Shown piece after piece: positions 15,224-22,017 of a stretch of DNA of 22,107 nucleotides (position 1 is its first letter; every line of letters starts with the position of its first letter). The translations under genes were made by a program, and so were the position numbers. The notes under the pieces were generated by a model that made no database searches, was not told the DNA's origin, and worked only from the letters and a program-made list of their open reading frames with translations. This DNA comes from an uncultured Eubacteriales bacterium (GTDB lineage Bacteria > Bacillota > Clostridia > Oscillospirales > CAG-272), in assembly GCA_934481325.1 (NCBI GenBank), contig CAKSPL010000009.1:1-22107 (forward strand). Direction: 5' to 3'.

Positions 15224-15597
15224 TTGCCGGAAAGAAGCCCGAGATGCCGGAACGCGCGCCGCAATTCCGCCGCAATCTGTCCGGACTTTTTGCCCCGGAT
15301 CTCCTCCCGTGCCGCCAACACGACAAGGTACCCTGTGGCAAGCCCCTCCTCGCGCACCTCGCAGTATGCCGCACGCAGAATCCGCTTGGTGCGGTTGCGC
15401 GCCACGGCACTGCCGATCTTTTTGCCGACCGAAAGCCCTACGCGGTTGCAATACTTTTTTTCGGGGTTGGCTGACATCAGCTTTTTCGCCGCGAAATCCC
15501 GTTGCACATAAACCGCGACACATTTGCCGACAAAACGGCTTCCCTTGCGGAAAGTTTTGTCATACAGATGATGCTCTTTGATGGCAACAAGCTTCAT
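15220..15597 (-). CDS. rnpA: Ribonuclease P protein component
   Basis: The protein subunit of RNase P, which helps the catalytic RNA cleave the 5' leader of pre-tRNAs. The product has 125 residues and is strongly basic. It shows the conserved central RNR motif GSAVARNRTKRILRAAY and an N-terminal KGSRFVGKCVAVYV strand region. ATG 15597 has AAAGGA seven bases upstream. It lies downstream of rpmH, separated by a hairpin-rich 159-base leader, and overlaps yidD by four bases. Confidence 0.96.
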   Translation of the reverse strand: MKLVAIKEHHLYDKTFRKGSRFVGKCVAVYVQRDFAAKKLMSANPEKKYCNRVGLSVGKKIGSAVARNRTKRILRAAYCEVREEGLATGYLVVLAAREEIRGKKSGQIAAELRRAFRHLGLLSGK

Positions 15598-15692
15598 ATT
15601 CCTGTCCTTTCACTTCCGTTTGATTGCCCGCGGCGGGGCCGCAGGACTTGGCGGATATATTAAAATACACGCGCCCACGCACGCGCGTAAAG

Positions 15693-15733
15693 AAAAACCC
15701 CGGCACAAAGGGCTTGCTTGCCCGGCACCGGAG
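15693..15733 (-). terminator. Terminator/attenuator between rpmH and rnpA
   Basis: On the minus strand, CTCCGG and CCGGGG (with one G-T pair) close a stem with an inner GGGC/GCCC pairing, followed by TTTTT (15697-15693). It could let L34 be made in excess of RNase P protein. A second hairpin with ACGCGC/GCGCGT arms lies downstream at about 15668-15688. Confidence 0.7.
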
Positions 15734-15756
15734 TGTTTCTATGTGGGCAACGGGAC

Positions 15757-15891
15757 TTAATAAGTCAGTCTCTTTCTGCCTTTTGCGCGTCTTCTTTTCA
15801 GAACATTTCTGCCGTCGGCAGTTCTCATTCTTTTCCGGAATCCGTGCTCTTTCATTCTCTGGCGTTTCTTGGGTTGATAGGTTCTGAGCAT
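15757..15891 (-). CDS. rpmH: 50S ribosomal protein L34
   Basis: The product has 44 residues, extremely basic, with the full L34 signature: LRTYQPKKRQRMKEHGFRKR at the N-terminus, MRTADGRNVLKRRRAKGRKRL at the C-terminus. It is a component of the large ribosomal subunit. ATG 15891 has AAGGAGG seven bases upstream. It is the first gene of the rpmH-rnpA-yidD-yidC-jag unit. In most bacteria dnaA lies divergently upstream of rpmH; here that position is taken by an endonuclease III gene. Confidence 0.97.
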   Translation of the reverse strand: MLRTYQPKKRQRMKEHGFRKRMRTADGRNVLKRRRAKGRKRLTY

Positions 15892-15981
15892 AGTGGCACC
15901 TCCTTCACTTTTGGAATCGGAAGCGTATGACAGGGCTTGCCGCACGGGCGGCAAGGCTACGCTTTTACAGTGACAACTGAT

Positions 15982-16011
15982 ATTATAACCGCAAACGGGT
16001 CTGCTTGTCAA
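15982..16011 (-). promoter_or_regulatory. Promoter of rpmH
   Basis: Minus strand: TTGACA at 16011-16006, 18-bp spacer, TATAAT at 15987-15982. It gives a leader of about 85 nt before the rpmH start codon. Confidence 0.88.
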
Positions 16012-16094
16012 GTATTTTTTTTATTTTCGGTAAAATTTCACATTTTACGGGTGAATTTCCGCTCTCCCTGCGGGCAAAAAAGGCGGTTTGGGGC

Positions 16095-16123
16095 TTGAAA
16101 AAGCAAAAAATCGGGCGTATAAT
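16095..16123 (+). promoter_or_regulatory. Promoter of nth
   Basis: TTGAAA at 16095-16100, 17-bp spacer, TATAAT at 16118-16123. Divergent from the rpmH promoter. Confidence 0.85.
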
Positions 16124-16156
16124 GAAGAAAATGCGAAAAAAGGAGCGTGAGCGGCG

Positions 16157-16816
16157 GTGACGAAACGGGAGAAAAAAGAACGGATGGCGGGCATTGTGGC
16201 GGCGTTGAAGGCATACTATCCCGAGGCACGGTGCGCGCTGGAAGCGGGCGGTGACCCGTGGCGGCTCCTGGTGATGGGGCGGCTTTCCGCCCAATGTACC
16301 GATGCACGGGTCAATCTCGTTTGCAGGGAGCTGTTCCGCCGTTTTCCGGATGCCGCGTCGATGGCGGAGGCAGAGGTTGCCGAGGTGGAGGAGCTGATCC
16401 GCTCCTGCGGGTTGTATCACACCAAGGCGCAGAATATTGTGGACGCCTCCCGGATGCTGATGGAGGAGTACGGCGGGGAAATGCCCTCCGGGATGGAGGA
16501 GCTGTTGAAATTCCCCGGGGTGGGGCGCAAGATTGCCAACCTGTTGCGGGGGGATTTGTTTGGGCTGCCCGCCATTGTTGCCGACACGCATTGTATCCGC
16601 CTTTGCGGACGGTTCGGAATGTACCCGGAAAGCGAAAAAGACCCCACACGTGTGGAGAAAACGCTGGTTTCGCTGGTGGAACCGGCAGAGCAAAGCGACT
16701 TTTGCCACCGCCTTGTGATGTTTGGGCGGGAGGTATGCACCGCGCGGAATCCGAAGTGCGGGGAATGCCCCTTGCGCGCCTTATGCGCCAAGGGATCCCT
16801 TGCGGGTTCCGATTGA
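16157..16816 (+). CDS. nth: Endonuclease III (DNA glycosylase/AP lyase)
   Basis: A base-excision repair enzyme that removes oxidised pyrimidines and nicks the resulting abasic site. The product has 219 residues. The helix-hairpin-helix is LLKFPGVGRKIANLL with catalytic Lys125; catalytic Asp143 lies in VADTH. The [4Fe-4S] ligands Cys194, 201, 204 and 210 show the exact C-x6-C-x2-C-x5-C spacing. The start is the GTG at 16157; GGAG (16142-16145) lies 11 bases upstream, a slightly long gap. A promoter is at 16095-16123. It is a single-gene unit divergent from rpmH. Confidence 0.95.
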   Translation: MTKREKKERMAGIVAALKAYYPEARCALEAGGDPWRLLVMGRLSAQCTDARVNLVCRELFRRFPDAASMAEAEVAEVEELIRSCGLYHTKAQNIVDASRMLMEEYGGEMPSGMEELLKFPGVGRKIANLLRGDLFGLPAIVADTHCIRLCGRFGMYPESEKDPTRVEKTLVSLVEPAEQSDFCHRLVMFGREVCTARNPKCGECPLRALCAKGSLAGSD

Positions 16817-16855
16817 GGGCTGTGCGCACGCAAAGCTCGGCGTGAGTGGTGTGGA

Positions 16856-16917
16856 TTTTTTGAAGGGTGCAAGCGGGGACTTTTTTACAAAAAGTTTTCT
16901 CCGGACTCCTTCAAAAA
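16856..16917. repeat. Nested hairpin element downstream of nth
   Basis: Outer arms TTTTTTGAAGG (16856-16866) and CCTTCAAAAA (16908-16917) enclose an inner stem ACTTTTT-tac-AAAAAGT (16879-16895). It lies between convergent nth and the flavin reductase-like gene and may end transcription in both directions. Its right arm continues into the module TCAAAAACTTTTGCAC, also found at 9169-9184. Confidence 0.7.
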
Positions 16918-16926
16918 CTTTTGCAC

Positions 16927-16982
16927 GGCTGATGTTGAACCTCGGCTGTGTGAACCCAAAGCAATGCGAGAGCCTATCAGCC
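16927..16982. repeat. Dispersed 56-bp repeat, copy 1
   Basis: A 56-bp unit bounded by a perfect 7-bp terminal inverted repeat (GGCTGAT...ATCAGCC). It differs from copy 2 at only two positions. Confidence 0.92.
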
Positions 16983-17005
16983 GCACCGCAGGTGCCGCAG
17001 GTGCC

Positions 17006-17061
17006 GGCTGATGTTAAATCTCGGCTGTGTGAACCCAAAGCAATGCGAGAGCCTATCAGCC
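17006..17061. repeat. Dispersed 56-bp repeat, copy 2
   Basis: The same 56-bp unit, 79 bp downstream of copy 1 and separated from it by GCACCGCAGGTGCC plus a partial second copy of that 14-mer. On the minus strand its edge reads GGC TGA TAG, and the TGA (17058-17056) is the stop codon of the flavin reductase-like gene. Confidence 0.92.
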
Positions 17062-17643
17062 CTGCCGCGGATGATGTTGCGGCTTCTTTTTTGCCGCAGA
17101 AAAGCCGAAGGTGCCGATTTTTTTGCCCAGTGCAAAGTATTCGCCGTGGGCGTAGGCACAAAGCCCCGCTTTTTCCAGATGCAATTTTCCTGCCGCGTCC
17201 AGGAGCGATTCGTCGGCATAGACCGCCACGATGTCCGCTATAAACATTTCGTGCGAGCCGAGCGGCACCGTGTCGGTGACCCGACAGCAAAGCGAAACCG
17301 GACATTCCGCAATCATCGGTGCCGCCACCTCCTTTGCAAACTGCCGCGTAAGGTGGCATTTCGCAAATTTATCTACCTTTGCCCCCGTAAAGGTGCCGCA
17401 ATAGTCGGCGGTGCGCACCAGCGCGGCGGGAGTAAGATTGAGAACAAACTCCCCCTTTTCTTTGAGGATGCCGTAGGAATACCGGGAAGGGCGCACCGAA
17501 ATATAGGTTTTGGGCGGAATAGTATTCAGAATCCCCGTCCACGCCACGGTCAGAATATTGGAGGCTGTCCCGTCCCCACAGCTGACCATTACCGGGGGCA
17601 GGGGACCGAGCAGGGTTCCGCCCCGAAATCTTACTTTTTGCAT
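17056..17643 (-). CDS. Flavin reductase-like (FMN-binding split-barrel) protein
   Basis: Belongs to the flavin reductase/flavoredoxin family, which binds FMN and passes electrons from NAD(P)H or ferredoxin-type partners. The product has 195 residues. Supporting motifs are NILTVAWTGILNTIPPKTYISVRPSRYSYGIL (flavin-binding region), EFVLNLTPAALVRTADYCG, and GSHEMFIADIVAVYAD. The C-terminus is a short basic, His-rich tail that runs into a dispersed repeat, which provides the stop; the original C-terminus may have been altered by the repeat. ATG 17643 has AGGGGG five bases upstream. It lies 12 bases after ymdB and is probably co-transcribed with it. Its physiological partner cannot be told from context. 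Confidence 0.88.
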   Translation of the reverse strand: MQKVRFRGGTLLGPLPPVMVSCGDGTASNILTVAWTGILNTIPPKTYISVRPSRYSYGILKEKGEFVLNLTPAALVRTADYCGTFTGAKVDKFAKCHLTRQFAKEVAAPMIAECPVSLCCRVTDTVPLGSHEMFIADIVAVYADESLLDAAGKLHLEKAGLCAYAHGEYFALGKKIGTFGFSAAKKKPQHHPRQG

Positions 17644-17655
17644 ACCGTCCCCCTA

Positions 17656-18429
17656 CTAAAATGCGATGCGGGTCACCGAAAGCGTGCGGTTTCCCACAGG
17701 GTCGATTTCAAACAGCGCACCGCAGGCACGGGGTGCGCCGGTTGCCACGCGAAAGCGCGTGGGTATATGAGTGCTGAATTTGGCAAGCACGTCCTCGGTG
17801 CGCACGCCGAGGATCCCGTCGCCGGGGCCGCACATACCGAGATCGGTAATGTACCCCGTGCCGCCGGGCAGAACCTGCTCGTCCGCCGTCTGGATATGCG
17901 TATGCGTGCCGAATACGGCGGCAAGGCGTCCGTCAAAATACCGGGCGATTGCCAGCTTTTCGGAGGTTGCCTCCGCGTGTACGTCCAGAATTGCCGCATC
18001 GTAACGCCCGCGCTCCTCGGCAAGTGCCTTTTCCACGGTGTCAAACGGATCCCCCAGCGGCTCCGAAAACACACAGCCCGCAACGTTGAGCATCAGCAAC
18101 CGCCAGCCGTTACCGGCGGTGACGATGCGCGACCCGTAGCCGGGGCATCTGCCCGGATAATTCAGCGGGCGGATGATGCTTTTGCAGTCGTCTAAAAAAG
18201 TGTAGGCGTCCCGTCGGTCGAAAACGTGATTGCCGGAGGTCAGAAAATCCACTCCCGCGGCAAACAGCTCCTCTGCCGCGCCGGGGGAGATGCCGTGAAT
18301 GTCACACACGTTTTCCGCATTGGCAACCACGAAATCCGCACCCAACTGCGCACGGCGGCGCGGCAATTCCCGCCGGAGAAAAGAAAGCGTGGCAAGCCCC
18401 ACCACGTCCCCCAAAGCCAATATCTTCAT
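17656..18429 (-). CDS. ymdB: YmdB-type metallophosphoesterase (cyclic nucleotide phosphodiesterase)
   Basis: A dimetal phosphodiesterase; the Bacillus protein hydrolyses cyclic nucleotides such as 2',3'-cAMP and affects biofilm and RNA metabolism. The product has 257 residues. All expected metal ligands are at family positions: Asp8 (GDVVG), Glu39 and Asn40 (NAENV), Asn67 and His68 (SGNHVFD), His151 (DVHAEATSEK), and His176/His178 (GTHTHIQTADE). ATG 18429 has AAAGGA five bases upstream; the open frame above it crosses the promoter and is rejected. The promoter is at 18472-18500. It heads a two-gene unit with the flavin reductase-like gene. In vivo substrate here is inferred. Confidence 0.93.
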   Translation of the reverse strand: MKILALGDVVGLATLSFLRRELPRRRAQLGADFVVANAENVCDIHGISPGAAEELFAAGVDFLTSGNHVFDRRDAYTFLDDCKSIIRPLNYPGRCPGYGSRIVTAGNGWRLLMLNVAGCVFSEPLGDPFDTVEKALAEERGRYDAAILDVHAEATSEKLAIARYFDGRLAAVFGTHTHIQTADEQVLPGGTGYITDLGMCGPGDGILGVRTEDVLAKFSTHIPTRFRVATGAPRACGALFEIDPVGNRTLSVTRIAF

Positions 18430-18471
18430 AATCGTCCTTTCCAAGCCCGACCGGGCAGTTACTTCGGCTTC

Positions 18472-18500
18472 AGTATAACACATTTTCCCGTGTAATGCAA
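18472..18500 (-). promoter_or_regulatory. Promoter of ymdB
   Basis: Minus strand: TTGCAT at 18500-18495, 17-bp spacer, TATACT at 18477-18472. The 13-mer TGTGTTATACTGA around the -10 is identical to that of the citrate synthase promoter. Confidence 0.78.
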
Positions 18501-18544
18501 GGCACCCGGCAAAATATACAGAATGAAAAATGCGTAACTGTGAA

Positions 18545-18563
18545 TTGTGACTAAATTTCACAA
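18545..18563. promoter_or_regulatory. Candidate operator upstream of the lipoprotein operon
   Basis: TTGTGA (18545-18550) and TCACAA (18558-18563) form a perfect inverted repeat with a 7-base AT-rich spacer, ending six bases before the -35. The half-sites resemble those of Rex and Crp/Fnr regulators, but the spacing is one base longer than either consensus, so the regulator is unknown. Confidence 0.4.
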
Positions 18564-18569
18564 AAGCCC

Positions 18570-18597
18570 TTTACAAAAAATGAATTTTTGTTATAAT
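18570..18597 (+). promoter_or_regulatory. Promoter of the lipoprotein operon
   Basis: TTTACA at 18570-18575, 16-bp spacer, TATAAT at 18592-18597 with TG one base before it (extended -10). The expected start is near 18604. Confidence 0.82.
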
Positions 18598-18632
18598 GTA
18601 AGTGTGTTTATTTTATATCCAAGGAGAAGGAT

Positions 18633-20549
18633 ATGCGACGGTTTCTGGCGTTATTGCTCACGGTGCTGGCGGTGATTCCGCTGTTGGCGGCGTGCAAAAA
18701 AGAAAAAGCGCAAAAGCTGACCCTGTTTGAAAACGGGGAGGGGCTGTTGGTTTACGATGCAAATCTGATCACGATGAAGGAAGCGTACGAGTTCGCTTCT
18801 TCCGTGGAAAAAGCAACCGGCGCAAAGCTCAAAATCCTGAAGGGCTACGGCGGGGACGCCCCCCATATCATCCTCGGCAATATCAGCAACGAGAACGTGT
18901 CGGCGGTCACGGCGGAACTTCGGGTCAACGATTATGCGTTGCGGGTGAGCGGCGGCGATTATGTGATCGGTGCCACCACTGCCGCGGCACTGAAAAAAGC
19001 GATGGAGTATTTTCTCTCCACGGTTCTCCCTGGTGCAAAGGACGGCGTGCTGGAGCTGTCGGCGGCGGATGACTATAAATTTGAGAGTACTTACAATTTT
19101 GAAACGTTTTCCGTGGGCGGTGTGCCGCTCGGAAATCTGCAGATTGTGATTCCGAAAAGCTATACCGTATCCGAATACCGCACGGCGGTGCTTCTGCAAC
19201 AGTATCTGCTGGATACGGTGGGGTATTCTCTCCCCTTGAAAATCGGTGCGGCAGATCAGGGAGCCGCAGGGAAAATCGTGATCGGCGGGGAGCTTTGCCA
19301 AAAGGCAAAGGCGGAAAAAAATCACGCCTACGCGGTGGCGGTCAGCGGCACCACGCTGGAAATCACGGCGGAATCCTTCTACGGCTACGAGGCGGTACAG
19401 AGTCTTCTGCAGAAAACCGTTTTCGCCAAAAACGCAAACACGGAGCTGGACGACAGCACGGAGTACACGGGCGTCGGCTCTCCCACAACGGCGGTGGCTT
19501 CCCGCCTGGGGGATCTCCGGATTATGTTTCATAACATTCACGGAAACTGTAATGTAAACGACTTTCCGGTGGCACCGGTGGCAGAGATGATGAGCGAGGT
19601 GTTCGCGGAATATCTGCCCGATGTGCTGGGGCTGCAGGAATGCTCCCCCGCGTTGCGCACAAGCGGTCAGATCGGATCGGTGCTGGCTCCTCTTTATACC
19701 GAGGTGAACGTTTCAAACAGCGAATCCTACATTAAAAATAAAAATCAGAACTCCACGCCGCTGTTTTACCGATCGGATACGGTGGAGGTGTTGCGTTCCG
19801 GGTATTTCTGCTACAACGCTCTCCCTTATGAGAACGAAGCGTATTCCGACCTCTGGAACGGGCAGGACCCCGCAAAGCTGTTGGATTATAACGTTCGGCA
19901 GAGCGATGAGGCGCAGATTACCAAAAACGGACGCAGGGACAGCTCCAAGGGCGTGACCTGGGCAGTTTTCCGCTCCAAGGCAACCGGAAATATTTTTCTG
20001 GTGGCGTCCACGCACCTGTGGTGGGAGAACAATGACGAAGGCGACCGCACCGTGCGGCAGATTCAGATGTGTTATCTGAAGGATCTTTTGATGAAAGAGG
20101 CGACGGATTATCTGGCGGAAATCGGAAGCGATGCGGACATTATGCCGATTTTCGTGGGCGGGGACTACAATGCAAGGTACTCCAAAAAGAACAATACTCC
20201 CGCAAAAATGACAGCGAAAACGCCGACCGTCCTTTACAACGGCGGGCTTCCCTCACAGTTTGAAAACACCAACGAAAATGCCGATGCGGATCATCGCATC
20301 ACCAAAACCACGCATCACGGATATGCCACCTGGAACGCGGAGCTTGGCATTTACGAGAAGCCGCAGTACTCCGATAACGCGTATAACACTTCACTGGATT
20401 ACATTTTTGCCTGCAGGGCGGCAGCTTCTATGTATACCGTCAACCGTTCCGCACTGGCGGATGACCTGTATTCCTACCTTTCGTCTGACCACGTGCCACT
20501 GATGATCGATTTCACCTTTTCGGCATCGGCACCGAAGTATCGAGCTTAA
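18633..20549 (+). CDS. Lipoprotein with tandem sugar-hydrolase-like accessory modules and an EEP phosphodiesterase domain
   Basis: The product has 638 residues, exported and lipid-anchored: the signal peptide ends in the lipobox LAAC (Cys21). Two modules of similar layout follow, about 36-150 and 165-275. Each has an alternating strand/helix pattern with an (H)IILGN or IVIGG turn and a DYxxxxxGxxYVIGATT- or TLEITAESFYG-like strand, reminiscent of accessory domains of GH20/GH67 enzymes. The C-terminal half (about 290-635) is an endonuclease/exonuclease/phosphatase domain with all catalytic motifs: MFHNIHGN, LGLQEC (Glu336), STHLWW, GGDYNAR, SLDYIF and SSDHVPL. ATG 18633 has AAGGAG six bases upstream. 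It is first in an operon with the 20575 lipoprotein. An extracellular phosphodiester or nucleic-acid substrate is inference; EEP domains also act on phospholipids. Confidence 0.82.
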   Translation: MRRFLALLLTVLAVIPLLAACKKEKAQKLTLFENGEGLLVYDANLITMKEAYEFASSVEKATGAKLKILKGYGGDAPHIILGNISNENVSAVTAELRVNDYALRVSGGDYVIGATTAAALKKAMEYFLSTVLPGAKDGVLELSAADDYKFESTYNFETFSVGGVPLGNLQIVIPKSYTVSEYRTAVLLQQYLLDTVGYSLPLKIGAADQGAAGKIVIGGELCQKAKAEKNHAYAVAVSGTTLEITAESFYGYEAVQSLLQKTVFAKNANTELDDSTEYTGVGSPTTAVASRLGDLRIMFHNIHGNCNVNDFPVAPVAEMMSEVFAEYLPDVLGLQECSPALRTSGQIGSVLAPLYTEVNVSNSESYIKNKNQNSTPLFYRSDTVEVLRSGYFCYNALPYENEAYSDLWNGQDPAKLLDYNVRQSDEAQITKNGRRDSSKGVTWAVFRSKATGNIFLVASTHLWWENNDEGDRTVRQIQMCYLKDLLMKEATDYLAEIGSDADIMPIFVGGDYNARYSKKNNTPAKMTAKTPTVLYNGGLPSQFENTNENADADHRITKTTHHGYATWNAELGIYEKPQYSDNAYNTSLDYIFACRAAASMYTVNRSALADDLYSYLSSDHVPLMIDFTFSASAPKYRA

Positions 20550-20574
20550 ATTACCTACATAAAGGAGAACCGTT

Positions 20575-21579
20575 ATGAAAAAAATCAGAATTTTTGCATT
20601 TTTGCTTGCAGTCCTGATGGTATGCAGTCTGTTGCTTGTTTCCTGTGACAAGGACCCGTCCGAAGACCCCGGCAAAACGGATCCCGGCACAACCGAGGAC
20701 AAGGAGTTGTTGCTGGTAAAAGAGGGCGTGGCGAAGTATGTGATTGTCCGCGATTACAAGGCAGGCGGCGACGTACTCAAAGCGGTGGAGCGTATGGTGG
20801 AAGCCATCAAAACCTTTACCGGTGCCGATGTGGAAGTGAAGGAATGCTACAGCGACCGTGAGGACGAAAACGACGTCGTAACCGACAATGAAATTCTCGT
20901 TGGCAAAACCAACCGCCCCGAGAGCATTGCGGCACTGGAAAACAAACGCAGTAATGACTGGGTGCTCGGCGTATACGGGAACAAACTGGTGGTGGCAAGC
21001 CCCACGGATAACGGCACGCTTCTGGCGGCAACCGAATTCCTGAATGCGTTTGTGTATGAGCAGGGCAACAAATTTATGGTAAAGAAGTATATCGAAAGTG
21101 ACGGCAAGGACCCCGAGGGCAGTCTGTTCAATCTGACCTTCAAAAATTCTCAGAACGAATCCAAGGCGGGGACTTATTCCTACAATCTGTTTGAGGTGTT
21201 CGGCGCACGGATTGACAGCTTTGTAATCATTCATACCAACAACCTCAAAACCTCCGATGCGGTTGCGCAGAAATTGCAGAATTACATTTCCAAGGAAACC
21301 GGCTTTGCGCTGGACGTCAAAAAGGACACCCGTTGCTATGCCGATTATGAAATTCTGGTAGGGCCGACCACGAGAACCGAGGAGGAGCTTTGGAAGCAAT
21401 TGGGCGACGATGACTGGCTGATCCGCCTCAAGCAAACCGAAAACGGCGCGCAGATCGTAGTCCTGTACGGAAAGAATGCGGAGGATGCGGTCTATACGGC
21501 GTTTACCAAGCAGGTGATGCCCGTCAGCAAAACGCCGCTGGATACCAGCATTACCGCGGAATTTGAATACAAAAACTAA
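20575..21579 (+). CDS. Lipoprotein with duplicated module related to the upstream lipoprotein
   Basis: The product has 334 residues. The signal peptide ends in the lipobox LVSC (Cys24), followed by a short Asp/Pro/Thr-rich spacer. Two modules follow, about 45-165 and 205-330. Each contains a helix, a NEILVG or YEILVG turn, then a DWVLGVYGNKLVVASPTD- or DWLIRLKQTENGAQIVVLYG-type strand pair and a final helix. This matches the layout of the N-terminal half of the preceding protein, but no EEP domain is present. ATG 20575 has AAAGGAG seven bases upstream and lies 25 bases after the upstream stop. A terminator follows. It may be a substrate-binding or scaffolding partner of the EEP protein; this is inference, as no family name was recognised with certainty. 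Confidence 0.78.
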   Translation: MKKIRIFAFLLAVLMVCSLLLVSCDKDPSEDPGKTDPGTTEDKELLLVKEGVAKYVIVRDYKAGGDVLKAVERMVEAIKTFTGADVEVKECYSDREDENDVVTDNEILVGKTNRPESIAALENKRSNDWVLGVYGNKLVVASPTDNGTLLAATEFLNAFVYEQGNKFMVKKYIESDGKDPEGSLFNLTFKNSQNESKAGTYSYNLFEVFGARIDSFVIIHTNNLKTSDAVAQKLQNYISKETGFALDVKKDTRCYADYEILVGPTTRTEEELWKQLGDDDWLIRLKQTENGAQIVVLYGKNAEDAVYTAFTKQVMPVSKTPLDTSITAEFEYKN

Positions 21580-21635
21580 GGGAACGGCAGAAATGCCCCC
21601 GCCCGTGCGACCGGGCTTCGGGATTTCCCGTCCGA

Positions 21636-21672
21636 AAAACAGCGGCAGAGCGATTCTGCCGCTGTTTTTTTT
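21636..21672 (+). terminator. Terminator of the lipoprotein operon
   Basis: Perfect arms AAAACAGCGGCAGA (21636-21649) and TCTGCCGCTGTTTT (21655-21668) with loop GCGAT and a T-run to 21672. Confidence 0.95.
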
Positions 21673-21704
21673 GAAGCGGATTTCGGAAAACTTCAAAAAA
21701 GGGC

Positions 21705-21733
21705 TTGACAAGCAGCGGCGGATTTGCTATAAT
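21705..21733 (+). promoter_or_regulatory. Consensus promoter of the tRNA cluster
   Basis: TTGACA at 21705-21710, 17-bp spacer, TATAAT at 21728-21733 with extended TGC. All hexamer bases match consensus, as expected for stable RNA genes. Confidence 0.94.
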
Positions 21734-21765
21734 AAACAAGTCGGCAGGAGTTTCCTGTGCTATGT

Positions 21766-21841
21766 CGGGATGTAGCGCAGTTGGTAGCGCGCCTGGTTTG
21801 GGACCAGGATGTCGCAGGTTCAAATCCTGTCATTCCGACCA
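21766..21841 (+). tRNA. tRNA-Pro (anticodon TGG)
   Basis: Acceptor arms CGGGATG and CATTCCG pair with one G-T pair. The anticodon loop TTTGGGA has TGG. The T-loop GTTCAAATC is present, the discriminator is A and CCA is encoded (21839-21841). It reads proline codons CCN, mainly CCA. First in the cluster, behind a consensus promoter. Confidence 0.96.
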
Positions 21842-21842
21842 A

Positions 21843-21919
21843 GGAGGCGTAGCTCAGCTGGTCAGAGCGCACGGTTCACATCCGTGAGGTCATGGGTTCG
21901 AGCCCCCTCGTCTCCACCA
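21843..21919 (+). tRNA. tRNA-Val (anticodon CAC)
   Basis: Acceptor arms GGAGGCG and CGTCTCC. Anticodon stem CACGG/CCGTG with loop TTCACAT, anticodon CAC for the GTG codon. T-loop GTTCGAGCC, discriminator A, encoded CCA. It starts one base after tRNA-Pro ends. Confidence 0.95.
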
Positions 21920-21969
21920 GAATTACTCCCGGAGAGCCGGACGCGCTTTGGCTCCCCGGGGGAAAAGAG

Positions 21970-21989
21970 AACGGCGCGAGCCGTTTTTT
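21970..21989 (+). terminator. Terminator after tRNA-Val
   Basis: AACGGC-gcga-GCCGTT hairpin followed by TTTT, between tRNA-Val and tRNA-Arg. It implies partial termination or a separate source of tRNA-Arg transcripts. Confidence 0.75.
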
Positions 21990-22017
21990 ACTCTCGGTTG
22001 CTTTCCTGCAACCGCAT

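Noticed and set aside
15892..16156. Possible replication origin beside rpmH
   Set aside because: No dnaA, no DnaA boxes of the TTATCCACA type and no DnaA-trio-like tract; only two divergent promoters are seen.
16781..17359. Minus-strand ORF through the repeat region
   Set aside because: Its recurring ADRLSHCFG-type peptides come from translation of the non-coding dispersed repeat, and it overlaps the flavin reductase-like gene.
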